Part shown: in pieces, positions 36,179 through 45,767 of the stretch | Layout of the letters: each line of letters starts with the position of its first letter | How positions within the stretch are numbered: position 1 is the stretch's first letter | Source: Deinococcus taeanensis | GTDB taxonomy: Bacteria > Deinococcota > Deinococci > Deinococcales > Deinococcaceae | NCBI RefSeq assembly: GCF_020229735.1 | Contig: NZ_CP083457.1 | Coordinates: forward strand, 1-64,000 | Length of the DNA stretch: 64,000 bases | Direction of reading: 5' to 3' | Notes under the pieces: model-generated | Seen by the model: the letters and a program-made list of their open reading frames with translations, nothing else | Database searches by the model: none | Told to the model about the DNA's origin: nothing | Translations under genes and position numbers: made by a program

Positions 36179-36193
36179 AGGTGGTTGTTCGCG

Positions 36194-37602
36194 TCAGATT
36201 TCTGCGCCTTCCACCCGGTCGTGGTGCAGCCGGTCCGGGGCGCCACGTTTGAAGAGGGCGCTCGTCATGAGAAAGGCCAGGGGAGCAGACGCGAGCAGCG
36301 GCAGCGCCAGGGCCAGGAAACTGCTGCCTTCATCCCGGACGGTGGTGATCACCGCCAGCACGATAATCAGGGCGGGCAGCAGCGCGGTGACGATCACGCC
36401 CGGGAGCCCGCCTGGAATGCGGAAGGGCCGCGGCATCTGCGGCACGCGCACGCGCAGGGCGATCAGCGCGGCGAACTGCAGCAGCAGGCTCACGCCGTAC
36501 AGCAGCACGGTCGTCACGGCGAGCGTCTGGAACGGCCCGAAGGCCAGCAGCGCGTAGATCACCGAGCAGATCAGGATGGACATCACCGGCGTGCCGAAGC
36601 GGGGGTGCCGGGCCACCAGCGCGGACGGCAGGTACCGGTCGGCCGCCAGGACGAACGGCAGGCGGCTGTTGGACAGCACCACCGCGCTGAACAGCCCCGC
36701 CGCGCAGAACATGCCGCCGACGGCGACCCAGATGCCCAGCCACTTCCCGCCGATGGCGGTGGCGAGTTCCGGGAAGAATACGGTGTCGCCCCACTTGCTG
36801 AAGTCACCGGCGGCGGTCAGGCCGGCCAGGACGGGCAGCAGGTACGCGAGGATGATCAGCGGCACGGCGATCAGCATGGCGCGGGGAATGACCTTGAGGG
36901 GGTTGTCGATCTCGGCGAGGATGGTACTCACGCCGTCCCAGCCGAGGAAGTTGTACATGACAATGAACAGGCCCAGGCCGAACGCACCGAAGATGCCGGT
37001 GTTCGGGGGGGTGAACGGCTGCCAGAACGGCGTGGGGTGCGCGAGCCAGTGGGCGGCGGCCAGCACGAACATCGTGATGAACGGCGCGAAGACCATCGCC
37101 GCGAAAACCTTGCTGCTGTCGCCGACGGCTTTGGCGCCGCGGATGTTGAGGGCCGCGAAACCGGCGATCAGGGCGGCCGCCACAGCCCAGCGGGCCAGGG
37201 GAGAATCGTCGAGCAGCCTCACGCCGAAGGTCAGGCGCAGGAACGAACTGGTGTAGTCGGTGAACAACGCGCTGAAGCTCGCGGCGATCACCAGGCCGTA
37301 CAGCCAGGCGATCCAGCCCTGCACGAAGCCCCAGAAGCGGCCCAGGCCGCGTTTGACCCACACGTAGTACCCACCTTCGACCGGCATGGCGGTGGACAGT
37401 TCAGTGACCATCAGGACGGTGGGAATGCTCCAGATGAAGGGGGTGATCAGGATCAGGACGATGGCCATGCCGGGAGCGCTGCCGCTGATCAGGCCTTCAA
37501 TGCCGAAGGCGCCCCCGCGACGGTGAAGTAGATCACCATGATCACGCCCCAGAGGCCGAGTTTGGGTCGGTGCAGGGCCGCACTGCTGGATAGGTCTGTC
37601 AA
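36194..37602 (-). pseudogene. APC-superfamily amino acid/polyamine permease with a -1 frameshift
   Basis: About 469 residues once repaired. The real start is TTG 37602 (LTDLSSSAALHRPKLGLW) with GGGAGG five bases upstream, reading WGVIMVIYFTVAG. It then runs out of frame at a C5 run (37512-37516), where one more base would restore VAGGAFGIEGLISGSAPG and the intact frame to 36194. Twelve membrane helices are predicted, with the consensus APC first helix GGAFGIE and MYNFLGWDGVSTILAEIDNP. Uptake of GABA, putrescine or a related amine is suggested by the divergent PucR and GABA-type operon. It could be a true mutation or a sequencing error in the homopolymer. Confidence 0.8.
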
Positions 37603-37779
37603 GGGAACCTCCCGGGGGTCGAATGAGGGCGGAGTGACACAGGTGAGTTGTAAAAGTAACTTCTGCATCATAGTTCCCGGCCCGCCAGGCTGACTTGTGA
37701 CTGGCCGATAAAAGACGCGGCTGCAAACTGGACGCAGGCCACAACAGCCCCTGGGCTATGCTCGGCGCATGGAGACACG

Positions 37780-39294
37780 ATGATGCAGGTGAGTGATGTG
37801 CTGGCCCTCCCGGCCTGCACGGCCGCGCGTCTGGTCATGCCGGGCGCGGACCTGTCGCGGGCCGTGCGCCTGGCTCACGTCATCGACATTCCCGAACCGC
37901 AGCGCTGGGTGCGTCCCGGCACGCTGCTGCTGACCACCGGCCTGTCCTGGCCGCACGACAGTGGGGCGCTCGCGGCGTTCGGCGAGTTGCTCGCCGCCTG
38001 CGAACCGGCCGGCGTGGTGCTCGCGGTTCCGCACTTCTTCACCGCGTTTCCGCCGGAAATCGCCGGGCCGCTCGAGGCGCGCCGCATTCCTGCCGTGGAA
38101 CTCGCCTGGGAGGTGCCGTTCGTGCAGGTCGTGCAGGAGGTGCACGAGTTCATTCTGCGCGCCCAGTCAGACGTGCTCGAGCGCAGCGAGGCGATTCACT
38201 GCGCCCTGACCCGCGCCGCCCTGGGCGGCACCCCCGCCGACGTGGCCGCAACCCTCTCGGCGCAGCTGGGCCGCGCCGTGGCGCTGCTCGCGCGGGACGG
38301 CGCACCACTCACCGCGGGGCCCGCCCCGGACGCCGCGCAGGCCCGGCAGGCGCTGGACCGGCCCGGCGCCGCGCCGCGCGACCTGGCCGGCGGGGTACTG
38401 GTGCCGGTCCTGCTGCGCGGCCAGCGCGAAGGAGGCGTGTGGGTGGCGGGCGACGGAAAACCCGCGTCGGACCTGGTGGTGCGCGGCGCGGAGCACGCCG
38501 CGACGGTCGCGGCGCTGCTGATGCTCGCGCAGCGTGACCTGGAGGTGCGGGAGGCGCGCCTGGGCTACGCCTTCGTGGACACCCTGCTCGAAGGGCAGTA
38601 CACCGACGATCCTGCCGCGCAGGAGCGCGCCCACCGCCTGGGCTTCCACCCGCGCGGTCTGTACCGCGTGGCGCTGCTGGTCCTGGCGGACGAACTGCCG
38701 CTCTCGCCGGAGGGGTTCGCGCGGCGTGAACGGGCCGCGCATCAGGTGCGCGAGGTCCTGAGCTCACTGGGCGCCGCGCCACTGGTGAGCGTGAACCTTA
38801 ACCAGGTGTGGTTCCTGCTGCCGGAAGACGTCCGGGCCGAGCGGGTCTGGGCGAGGCTGGGCGGGGCGGCCGCCGCTCCGCCGCCCCGCATGGTGTACGG
38901 CCGGGCGCGGCCCGGCACGGCGGGCATCGCGCAGAGCCGCGCGGAGGTGCTTGCGCTCGCCGCGTACGCCCGGCCGGGTGAACTGCGTTCATACGCAGAA
39001 GTGCTGGTGCCGCGCGCCTTGAGCGGCGACCGGGACGCGCAGGCGGACCTGCTGCACAGTCTGCTCTCACCGCTGCGCGGCGCGCGTGGAGGCGAGGCGC
39101 TCATCGCGACCGTGCAGGCCCTGTGTGAGACGGGCTTCGCGCAGGCGGAAGCCGCGGCGCGGCTGGGCATTCACGGCAACACCCTGCGCTACCGCATGGA
39201 ACGCATCGAGGCGCTCACCCACCGGGCACTCGCGGAACCAGCCAACCGGTCGCTGTGGTGGCTGGCACTTCAGATTGACGCCATGACGCCGTAA
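37780..39294 (+). CDS. PucR-family transcriptional regulator
   Basis: 504 residues. An N-terminal purine-catabolism (PucR) domain covers about 1-125 (VSDVLALPACTAARLVMPGADLSR, RWVRPGTLLLTTGLSW, FTAFPPEIAGPLEARRIPAVEL). A GGDEF-like/CdaR middle domain follows, and the C-terminal HTH_30 motif reads AQAEAAARLGIHGNTLRYRMERIEAL. It lies between the divergent permease and the GABA-type operon and is the likely activator of both, responding to the substrate amine (inference). ATG 37780 and 37783 are equally possible. Confidence 0.88.
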   Translation: MMQVSDVLALPACTAARLVMPGADLSRAVRLAHVIDIPEPQRWVRPGTLLLTTGLSWPHDSGALAAFGELLAACEPAGVVLAVPHFFTAFPPEIAGPLEARRIPAVELAWEVPFVQVVQEVHEFILRAQSDVLERSEAIHCALTRAALGGTPADVAATLSAQLGRAVALLARDGAPLTAGPAPDAAQARQALDRPGAAPRDLAGGVLVPVLLRGQREGGVWVAGDGKPASDLVVRGAEHAATVAALLMLAQRDLEVREARLGYAFVDTLLEGQYTDDPAAQERAHRLGFHPRGLYRVALLVLADELPLSPEGFARRERAAHQVREVLSSLGAAPLVSVNLNQVWFLLPEDVRAERVWARLGGAAAAPPPRMVYGRARPGTAGIAQSRAEVLALAAYARPGELRSYAEVLVPRALSGDRDAQADLLHSLLSPLRGARGGEALIATVQALCETGFAQAEAAARLGIHGNTLRYRMERIEALTHRALAEPANRSLWWLALQIDAMTP

Positions 39295-39308
39295 GCCTGG
39301 AGTGAAGC

Positions 39309-39334
39309 CACAAAAACCCCCGCTGGTTTTTGTG
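39309..39334. terminator. 10-bp hairpin after the PucR gene
   Basis: CACAAAAACC (39309-39318) and GGTTTTTGTG (39325-39334) form a perfect AT-rich stem 14 bases after the pucR stop and about 60 bases before the next start. It is probably the pucR terminator; it could also be a regulator site for the following operon. Confidence 0.65.
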
Positions 39335-39395
39335 AACCCCTCCCCAGGTTGCGGCCGGGCTGCGCCGCTACGCTGAGGCCACAGGGAGGAAGACC

Positions 39396-40688
39396 ATGAC
39401 CATTTCACCGTCCAAAACGGACGAGCTGCTGGCTTTGCGGGCATCCGAAGTTCCGCGCGGCGTAAGCAACGCCCACCCCGTCGTGGCCGCCCGCGCCGAA
39501 GGCGTGCGCCTCTGGGACGTCGAGGGCCGCGCCTACCACGACTGGGTGGGCGGCATCGGCGTCCTCAACGTCGGCCACAACCACCCGCACGTGACGCAGG
39601 CGGTGCGCGCCCAGCTGGACGCCTTCAGCCACACCAGTTTCCAGGTGGCGATGTACGAACCGTACCTGCGCCTCGCCCAGCGCCTCAACGCGCGCTACCC
39701 CGGCGCCGGGGCCGTCAAGACCCTGCTGTTCACCACCGGCGCCGAGGCCACCGAGAACGCAGTAAAAATTGCCCGGAGTTTCACCGGCCGGCCCGCCGTG
39801 ATCTCCTTTACCCACTCCTTTCACGGCCGCACCCTGCTCGGCATGACCCTCACCGGAAAAAAAGCGTACTACGCGCAGAATTTCGGCCCATTCGCGCCGG
39901 AGGTATACCACGCGCCCTTTCCGTACGAGTACCGAGGCGTGAGCGTGGACGCCGCCCTGGAGGGCCTGCGCGAGATGTTCCGCACCACCGTGGACGCTTC
40001 ACGCGTCGCGACCATTATTCTCGAACCCGTTCTGGGCGAAGGGGGATTCCTGCCCGCCCCACCCGCCTTCCTGCGCGCCCTGCGCGCCCTGTGTGACGAT
40101 CACGGCATCGTGTTTATCGCCGACGAAATTCAAAGCGGCGTGGGCCGCACCGGTCACTTCTGGGCGGTTGAGGCCAGTGGGGTGCAGCCGGACCTCGTCA
40201 CCTTCGCCAAAAGCATCGGCGCCGGCCTGCCCATCAGCGGCGTGAGCGGCCGCGCGGACATCATGGACGCCCCCGCCCCAGGCGGCCTGGGCGGCACGTA
40301 CGCCGGCAACCCGCTGGCCTGCGCCGCCGGCCTGGCTGTGCTCGACCTCTTCGAGGACGGCACGCTGCTCACCCACGCCCAGCACGTTGGCAAGCGCCTC
40401 AGGGCCGCCTTCCTCGAAATCCAGGCGGACGTGCCTGCCCTCGGGGACGTGCGCGGCCTTGGCCCGATGATCGCCGCGGAGTTCGTCAAGGACCCGGTCA
40501 CCAAGGAACCCGGCGGTGACCTGGCCACCCGCGTCGTCGACGCGGCCCGCCGGCGCGGCCTGCTGCTGCTCAAAGCCGGCATGTACGCAAACGTCATTCG
40601 CGTGCTTGTGCCCATCACCGTCACCGACGCTGAACTCGACGAAGGTCTGGCCGTGTTCCGCGCCGCGGTGTACGAAGCGGCCCGCTGA
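39396..40688 (+). CDS. Class III PLP aminotransferase (GABA/diamine type)
   Basis: 430 residues from ATG 39396, with GGGAGG upstream. Class III fold: GGIGVLNVGHNHP, FTTGAEATENAVKIAR, the HSFHGRTLLGMTLTGK substrate region, IADEIQSGVGRTG with the PLP-contact aspartate, and Schiff-base lysine K272 (FAKSIGAG). Likely 4-aminobutyrate, putrescine or another omega-amine with 2-oxoglutarate. It is the first gene of a five-gene operon that also has a succinate-semialdehyde dehydrogenase, supporting a GABA-forming route. Confidence 0.9.
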   Translation: MTISPSKTDELLALRASEVPRGVSNAHPVVAARAEGVRLWDVEGRAYHDWVGGIGVLNVGHNHPHVTQAVRAQLDAFSHTSFQVAMYEPYLRLAQRLNARYPGAGAVKTLLFTTGAEATENAVKIARSFTGRPAVISFTHSFHGRTLLGMTLTGKKAYYAQNFGPFAPEVYHAPFPYEYRGVSVDAALEGLREMFRTTVDASRVATIILEPVLGEGGFLPAPPAFLRALRALCDDHGIVFIADEIQSGVGRTGHFWAVEASGVQPDLVTFAKSIGAGLPISGVSGRADIMDAPAPGGLGGTYAGNPLACAAGLAVLDLFEDGTLLTHAQHVGKRLRAAFLEIQADVPALGDVRGLGPMIAAEFVKDPVTKEPGGDLATRVVDAARRRGLLLLKAGMYANVIRVLVPITVTDAELDEGLAVFRAAVYEAAR

Positions 40689-40734
40689 GCCCCGCCCGGT
40701 TCCCCCGGCCGCACCCAGAGAGGAGAATCAACCC

Positions 40735-42096
40735 ATGACCCACATCAACCTCAGAACGGCAGTTCCCGGCCCGCGGAGCGTGGCCCTCCAGCAGCGGCGC
40801 GCCGCTGCCGTCAGCCGGGCCCTGGCGCAGGCCAACGGCGTGGCCGTGCAGTCCGCGCAGGGCTCCCTCGTGACCGACGTGGACGGCAACACCTTCATCG
40901 ACCTCGCCGGCGGCATCGGCATGATGGCCGTCGGGCACAACCACCCCCGCGTGGTGGCGGCCGTTCAGGCGCAGGCCGCCGAACTGATTCATCCCTGCGC
41001 GCTCGTAACGAACTTCGAAGCGTACCCCGCGCTCGCTGAACGCCTCAACGCCCTGACGCCCGGCGACTTCCCCAAAAAGACCCTGCTCGCCAACGGCGGG
41101 GCCGAAGCGGTAGAGAACGCCGTGAAGCTCGCGCGCGCCTTTACCGGCCGCGCCGGCGTCATCGTGTTCGAAGGCGCCTACCACGGCCGCACCAACCTCA
41201 CGATGAGCATGACCAGCAAGTACAGCCTCTTCAAAAAAGGCTTCGGACCGTTCGCAGGCGAGGTGTACCGCCTTCCTTACCCCAACCCTTACCGCGCGCC
41301 GCAGGGCCTGAGCGCCGAGCAGTGGATCGACTGGTGTTGCTGGAACCTCGACAACGCCCTTGTCGCGCAGATTGACGGGTCCGCGCTGGCCGCCGTCGTG
41401 ATCGAACCGGTGATGGGTGAAGGCGGCTTCATTCCCACCCCCGCGCGCTTCCTGCGTAAGATCCGTGAACTTTGCGACCGCACCGGCGCCGTGATGATCG
41501 CCGATGAAATTCAGAGCGGCAGCGGCCGCACCGGCCGCCTGTACGCCATCGAGCACGCCGGCGTCGTGCCGGACCTGCTCGTCAGTGCCAAGAGCCTCGG
41601 CGCCGGGATGCCCATCAGCGCCGTGACCGGCCGCGCGGACATCATGGACGCCCCGCACCTCGGCGGCGTCGGCAGCACCTACGGCGGCAGCCCGGTCGCG
41701 TGCGCCGCCGCGCTGGCCGTGCTTGACATCCTGACCGAACCCGGCTTCCTGACGCGCGCGCAGACCGTCGAGCGCGTCGTGCGCGACGTGTGGGAACCTC
41801 TGCGCGGCGAGCTGCCCATCGGTGACATCCGCGGCGTCGGCGCCATGATGGCCGTGGAGTTCGTCAAGGACCCGGCCAGCAGGGAACCCTGGATGGACAT
41901 GGTCGCCGCGGCCGTGCCGCTCGCCGTGCAGCGCGGCGTGCTGCTGATCCGCGCGGGCCTGTACTCGAACTGCATTCGGTTCCTGCCCGCCCTCGACATT
42001 CCCGAGGACATGCTGCGCGAAGGCCTCACCGCCGTGGCGGACGCCGTGCGCGACGCCTGCCGCGCCGCGCGCGACGCGGAGGCGGTCCCGGCGTGA
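40735..42096 (+). CDS. gabT: 4-aminobutyrate aminotransferase-like class III transaminase
   Basis: 453 residues from ATG 40735 behind GAGAGGAG; a longer upstream frame overlaps the first transaminase and is not credible. Motifs: LAGGIGMMAVGHNHP, NGGAEAVENAVKLARAFTGR, YHGRTNLTMSMTSK, IADEIQSGSGRTG and Schiff-base lysine K286 (SAKSLGAG). VKLARAFTGRAGVI and the MSMTSKY segment are close to GabT. It is a paralog of the preceding gene, and the two may handle successive amines of a pathway. The stop overlaps the next GTG (GTGA at 42093). Confidence 0.9.
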   Translation: MTHINLRTAVPGPRSVALQQRRAAAVSRALAQANGVAVQSAQGSLVTDVDGNTFIDLAGGIGMMAVGHNHPRVVAAVQAQAAELIHPCALVTNFEAYPALAERLNALTPGDFPKKTLLANGGAEAVENAVKLARAFTGRAGVIVFEGAYHGRTNLTMSMTSKYSLFKKGFGPFAGEVYRLPYPNPYRAPQGLSAEQWIDWCCWNLDNALVAQIDGSALAAVVIEPVMGEGGFIPTPARFLRKIRELCDRTGAVMIADEIQSGSGRTGRLYAIEHAGVVPDLLVSAKSLGAGMPISAVTGRADIMDAPHLGGVGSTYGGSPVACAAALAVLDILTEPGFLTRAQTVERVVRDVWEPLRGELPIGDIRGVGAMMAVEFVKDPASREPWMDMVAAAVPLAVQRGVLLIRAGLYSNCIRFLPALDIPEDMLREGLTAVADAVRDACRAARDAEAVPA

Positions 42097-42779
42097 GTGC
42101 CGCCTTTATCGGCCGGACCGTGCTTGCCAGCCGGCCCGACGGCCGGTACGTGGTGGTGCAGGCCCGCACCGAGGACGCCCCCGCCCTCGAAGCCGTGCAG
42201 CGCGCGTGCTTCCCCAGCCTCAGCGAGGACGAAATCGCCACGGCCCGGCATTTCCTCTCCCACCAGGCGCACTTCCCCGAAGGGCAGCTTGCTGTGCTCG
42301 ACACCGCCACCGCACAGGTCGTGGCGTCCAGCAGCGATTTCCGGCTGCGCGTGAACTTCGCGCACTACGCCCACGCCTACATGAAGGAAACCGGCGATAA
42401 CCTCTTCACCACCCACGACCCGGACGGCGACTGGTTGTACGGCGCGGACATCGGCGTGCACCCGGACGCCCGCGGGCAGGGCCTCGCCACGCTGCTGTAC
42501 GGCGCGCGGCACGACCTGATCCGCCGCCTGAATCTCAAAGGGCACGTGGCCGGCGCGATGCCCAAAGGGTACTGCGCGGTCGCCGACCACCTCCCGATCG
42601 AGCAGTACGTGCTCGACGTCATCCGCGGAGAACGCCGCGACCCGGTGCTGAGCGTGCAGCTGGGCCGCGGGTACGGCGTGTGGGGCATCATTCCCGACTA
42701 CCTGGACGACGACTCCTGCCGCAACCACGGCGTGTTCATCGTCTGGCGCAACCCCGCCCACCGGCCCGGAGCCCGCTGA
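42093..42779 (+). CDS. GNAT-family N-acetyltransferase within the GABA-type operon
   Basis: 228 residues from GTG 42093. The acetyl-CoA loop is VHPDARGQGLATLLYGARHDL, and GYGVWGIIPDYLDDDSC and GVFIVWRNP are also notable. It is longer than the minimal GNAT fold, with about 40 extra N-terminal residues. Its place between the transaminase (4-base overlap) and the amidohydrolase (2 bases apart) suggests that an amine is acetylated and later deacylated, but the substrate is unknown. Confidence 0.85.
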   Translation: MSAAFIGRTVLASRPDGRYVVVQARTEDAPALEAVQRACFPSLSEDEIATARHFLSHQAHFPEGQLAVLDTATAQVVASSSDFRLRVNFAHYAHAYMKETGDNLFTTHDPDGDWLYGADIGVHPDARGQGLATLLYGARHDLIRRLNLKGHVAGAMPKGYCAVADHLPIEQYVLDVIRGERRDPVLSVQLGRGYGVWGIIPDYLDDDSCRNHGVFIVWRNPAHRPGAR

Positions 42780-42781
42780 CC

Positions 42782-44335
42782 ATGCCGGCGACCGTCTACA
42801 CCGGCGGCCCGATCTACCCGGAAGCGGACGGCCGGGCGGTCGAGGCGCTCGCGGTGCGCGGCGGGCGGGTCCTGCACGCCGGCACCCTCACGGACGCGCA
42901 GGCGGCCGCCGGTCCGCACGCCGCGCGCCGAGACCTGAACGGCGGTACCCTGCTGCCCGGCCTGACCGACGCGCACGTGCACGTCTGGAAAGTCGGGCAG
43001 CTGCGCACCACCGTGCTGGACCTGCGCGGCGTCACGGCGCTGGATGACCTCGCCCGGGCGGTGCAGCGCCGGCATGCCGAGCTGCCCCCCGGCGCGTGGC
43101 TGTGGGGCCGCGGCTGGAACGAAACGCGCCTCGGCGGTACGCCCGATCGCGCCCTGCTGGACACGCTCGCCCCGGGGCGGCCAGTGCTGCTCACCCGGAC
43201 CTGCGCGCACATCCACGCGGTCAACACCGCCGCGCTGAACGCCGCCGGCCTTCAGCCGGACACGCCCGCCCCACCCGGCGGGACGATCGACTTCAGCCGC
43301 GGCCGCCTCACCGAAACCGCCTACGGCCTGATCGTCCGCGCCATGCCTGCCCCGAGCGCCGCGCAGTACGAAGCGTGGATTCTGGCCGGCCTGACCTGTC
43401 TTCAGGCGCTGGGCTTCACCGCCGTGACCGACCCTGCCGTCGACGCGCCCCTTTACGCGGCGTACCGCGCCCTGGACGCCGCGGGCCGCCTGCCGCTGCG
43501 CGTGAACCTCCTTTACATCCGCCGGCCCGACGGCGGCGCCGACACCCTCCCGCTGCCTGAGAAGCACCACTCCTCCCGCCTGCGCTGCGACAGCGTGAAA
43601 TTTTTCGGTGACGGCGGTCTCAGCGGCGCCACCGCCGCCATCAGCGTGCCCTACCGCAACGTCGAGCCACCCAGCCAGGGCGTGCTGCGCTTCGGCACGG
43701 ACGACCTGTACGCCCTGGCGCGCGAGGCGCACGTGGCGGGCTTCCGGATTGGCGCGCACGCCATCGGGGACGTCGCACTCGACCAGCTGCTGGCCGTCTA
43801 TGCCCGGCTGGACCGCGAGCACCCCGGCGGTCCCCGCCACCGCATCGAGCATTTCGGCCTGCCGTCCGCCGCGCACCTCGAGCTGGCCCGCGCCCTGCGC
43901 GTCATTGCGGTGCCGCAACCGGTCTTCCTGCGTGAACTGCGCGCCAACTACGACCGCTTCGTGCCGCCCGCCCTGGCCGGGCAGGTGTTTCCGCTGCGCG
44001 CGTACTTCGACGCGGGCCTGGACGTCGCGTTCTCCAGTGACGGCCCGGTCGTCCAGGACCTGCGGCCCCTCGCGGGCGTCCAGGCGGCCCTCGCCGAGCC
44101 CTACGTGCCCGGCACGGCGGTGAGTACGGCTCAGGCTCTGGGCGCGTACACCCACGGCGGCGCCGTCGCCCACGGCGACGAACACGAACGCGGCCGGCTC
44201 CGGCCCGGGTTCCTCGCGGACTTCACGCTGCTTGGCCAGGACCCCTTTCATACCGCCCCTCAGCACCTGCCGGACATCCCGGTCCGCAGCGTGCACGTCG
44301 CAGAGGACCCTCCCCATGACCACCCTGCTCAATGA
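42782..44335 (+). CDS. YtcJ-like metal-dependent amidohydrolase
   Basis: 517 residues from ATG 42782. Amidohydrolase-3 features: GGTLLPGLTDAHVHVW (HxH metal pair), WLWGRGWNETRLGG, the KFFGDGGLSGATAA carboxylate/lysine region, HAIGDVALDQLL, HRIEHFGLP and FSSDGPV with the last metal aspartate. Such enzymes hydrolyse N-substituted formamides or acylated amines. In this operon it could remove the acyl group added by the neighbouring GNAT (inference). It overlaps the next gene by 20 bases. Confidence 0.87.
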   Translation: MPATVYTGGPIYPEADGRAVEALAVRGGRVLHAGTLTDAQAAAGPHAARRDLNGGTLLPGLTDAHVHVWKVGQLRTTVLDLRGVTALDDLARAVQRRHAELPPGAWLWGRGWNETRLGGTPDRALLDTLAPGRPVLLTRTCAHIHAVNTAALNAAGLQPDTPAPPGGTIDFSRGRLTETAYGLIVRAMPAPSAAQYEAWILAGLTCLQALGFTAVTDPAVDAPLYAAYRALDAAGRLPLRVNLLYIRRPDGGADTLPLPEKHHSSRLRCDSVKFFGDGGLSGATAAISVPYRNVEPPSQGVLRFGTDDLYALAREAHVAGFRIGAHAIGDVALDQLLAVYARLDREHPGGPRHRIEHFGLPSAAHLELARALRVIAVPQPVFLRELRANYDRFVPPALAGQVFPLRAYFDAGLDVAFSSDGPVVQDLRPLAGVQAALAEPYVPGTAVSTAQALGAYTHGGAVAHGDEHERGRLRPGFLADFTLLGQDPFHTAPQHLPDIPVRSVHVAEDPPHDHPAQ

Positions 44336-45767
44336 CCCCGTGACCCGCACCCAGGCCTATTTCGCCGGCGCATGGCGCCGCACGCCCGCCTCCTTCGACG
44401 TGATCCACCCCGGCTCCGGCCAGGCCATCGGCGCAGTCGCCGACTGCACGCCTGAGGACGCCCGCCAGGCCATCACGGCCGCCGAAACTGCCCTGAAGGA
44501 GTGGCGCCAGGTCAACCCCTACCGCCGCGGCCTGATCCTGCGCCGCTGGCATGACCTGCTGTTCGCACACAAAGAGGAACTCGCGCGCCTGATGACCCTG
44601 GAGATGGGCAAACCCATCACCGAAACGCGCGGCGAGGTGCACTACGCCGCTTCCTTCATCGAGTGGTGCGCCGAGGAAGCCGGGCGCATCAGCGGCGAAC
44701 GCGTCAACATGCGTTTCGACCACAAGCGCGGCCTGACCCGCAGCGAACCGGTCGGCGTCGTGTACGCCGTCACGCCGTGGAACTTCCCGGCGGGCATGAT
44801 CACCCGCAAGGCCGCGCCCGCCCTCGCGGCCGGGTGCGTGATGATTCTCAAACCGGCCGAGCAGAGTCCCATGACGGCGCTGTACCTCGCCGAACTGTGG
44901 CTGGAGGCAGGCGGGCCTGCCAACACCCTGCAGGTGCTGCCGACCAGTGACGCCGCCGCCCTCACGGCGCCGTTCATGGAAGACGAGCGGGTCCGCAAAG
45001 TCACCTTTACCGGCTCCACCGCCGTCGGCCGGCAGCTCTACCGCCAGGCGGCGAACACCATCAAGCGCGTGAGCCTGGAACTGGGCGGGCACGCCCCGTT
45101 CCTGGTGTTCGAGGACGCTGACCTCGACAAAGCGGCGCGGGAAGTGGTCGGGTCGAAATTCCGCAACGCCGGCCAGACCTGCATCAGCACCAACCGCGTG
45201 TACGTCCAGCGGGCGGTCGCCGGGACCTTCACCGGGATCCTCACCCGCCTCACCGCCCAGCTGCAGCTGGGCGACCCGCTGCTCGACACCACCAACGTCG
45301 GCCCGGTCGTCGAGCAGGCCGGCCTCGACAAGATCCAGGCGCAGGTCCAGGACGCCCTGAGCCGCGGCGCGACTGCCACCGTGGGCGGCCACGTGCAGAG
45401 CGGGTTGTACTTTCAGCCCACCGTGCTGACCGAGGTTGCCCCCGGCAGCCTCATCCTGCGGGAGGAAACCTTCGGGCCGGTGGCGCCCGTCGTGGTGTTC
45501 GAGACCGAAGAGGAAGCCCTGCGGCTCGCGAACGACAGCGAGTACGGGCTTGCCGCGTACGCCTACACCCGCGACCTCAGCCGGGCCTGGCGGGTGGCCG
45601 AAGCGCTCGAGTACGGCATCGTCGGCATCAATGACGGCGTGCCCAGCGCCGCCGCGCCGCACGTGCCGTTCGGCGGCATGAAAAACAGCGGCGTGGGCCG
45701 CGAGGGCGGGCGCTGGGGCCTGGAGGAGTACCTCGAAACGAAATTCATCAGCATGGGCATTGAGTAA
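44316..45767 (+). CDS. gabD: Succinate-semialdehyde dehydrogenase (NAD(P)+)
   Basis: 483 residues from ATG 44316. Catalytic C289 (NAGQTCISTNR), base E255 (LELGGHAPFLVF), the cofactor region TPWNFPAGMITRK and FTGSTAVGRQLY, and the C-terminal PFGGMKNSGVGREGG are all standard GabD. It oxidises succinate semialdehyde to succinate. It is the last gene of the operon and links the two transaminases to the TCA cycle. Confidence 0.92.
   Translation: MTTLLNDPVTRTQAYFAGAWRRTPASFDVIHPGSGQAIGAVADCTPEDARQAITAAETALKEWRQVNPYRRGLILRRWHDLLFAHKEELARLMTLEMGKPITETRGEVHYAASFIEWCAEEAGRISGERVNMRFDHKRGLTRSEPVGVVYAVTPWNFPAGMITRKAAPALAAGCVMILKPAEQSPMTALYLAELWLEAGGPANTLQVLPTSDAAALTAPFMEDERVRKVTFTGSTAVGRQLYRQAANTIKRVSLELGGHAPFLVFEDADLDKAAREVVGSKFRNAGQTCISTNRVYVQRAVAGTFTGILTRLTAQLQLGDPLLDTTNVGPVVEQAGLDKIQAQVQDALSRGATATVGGHVQSGLYFQPTVLTEVAPGSLILREETFGPVAPVVVFETEEEALRLANDSEYGLAAYAYTRDLSRAWRVAEALEYGIVGINDGVPSAAAPHVPFGGMKNSGVGREGGRWGLEEYLETKFISMGIE

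Noticed and set aside
36035..37531. 498-residue + strand frame opposite the APC permease
   Set aside because: Gly/Gln/His/Asp-rich shadow of a twelve-helix membrane protein; hydrophobic codons on one strand give such polar antisense frames.
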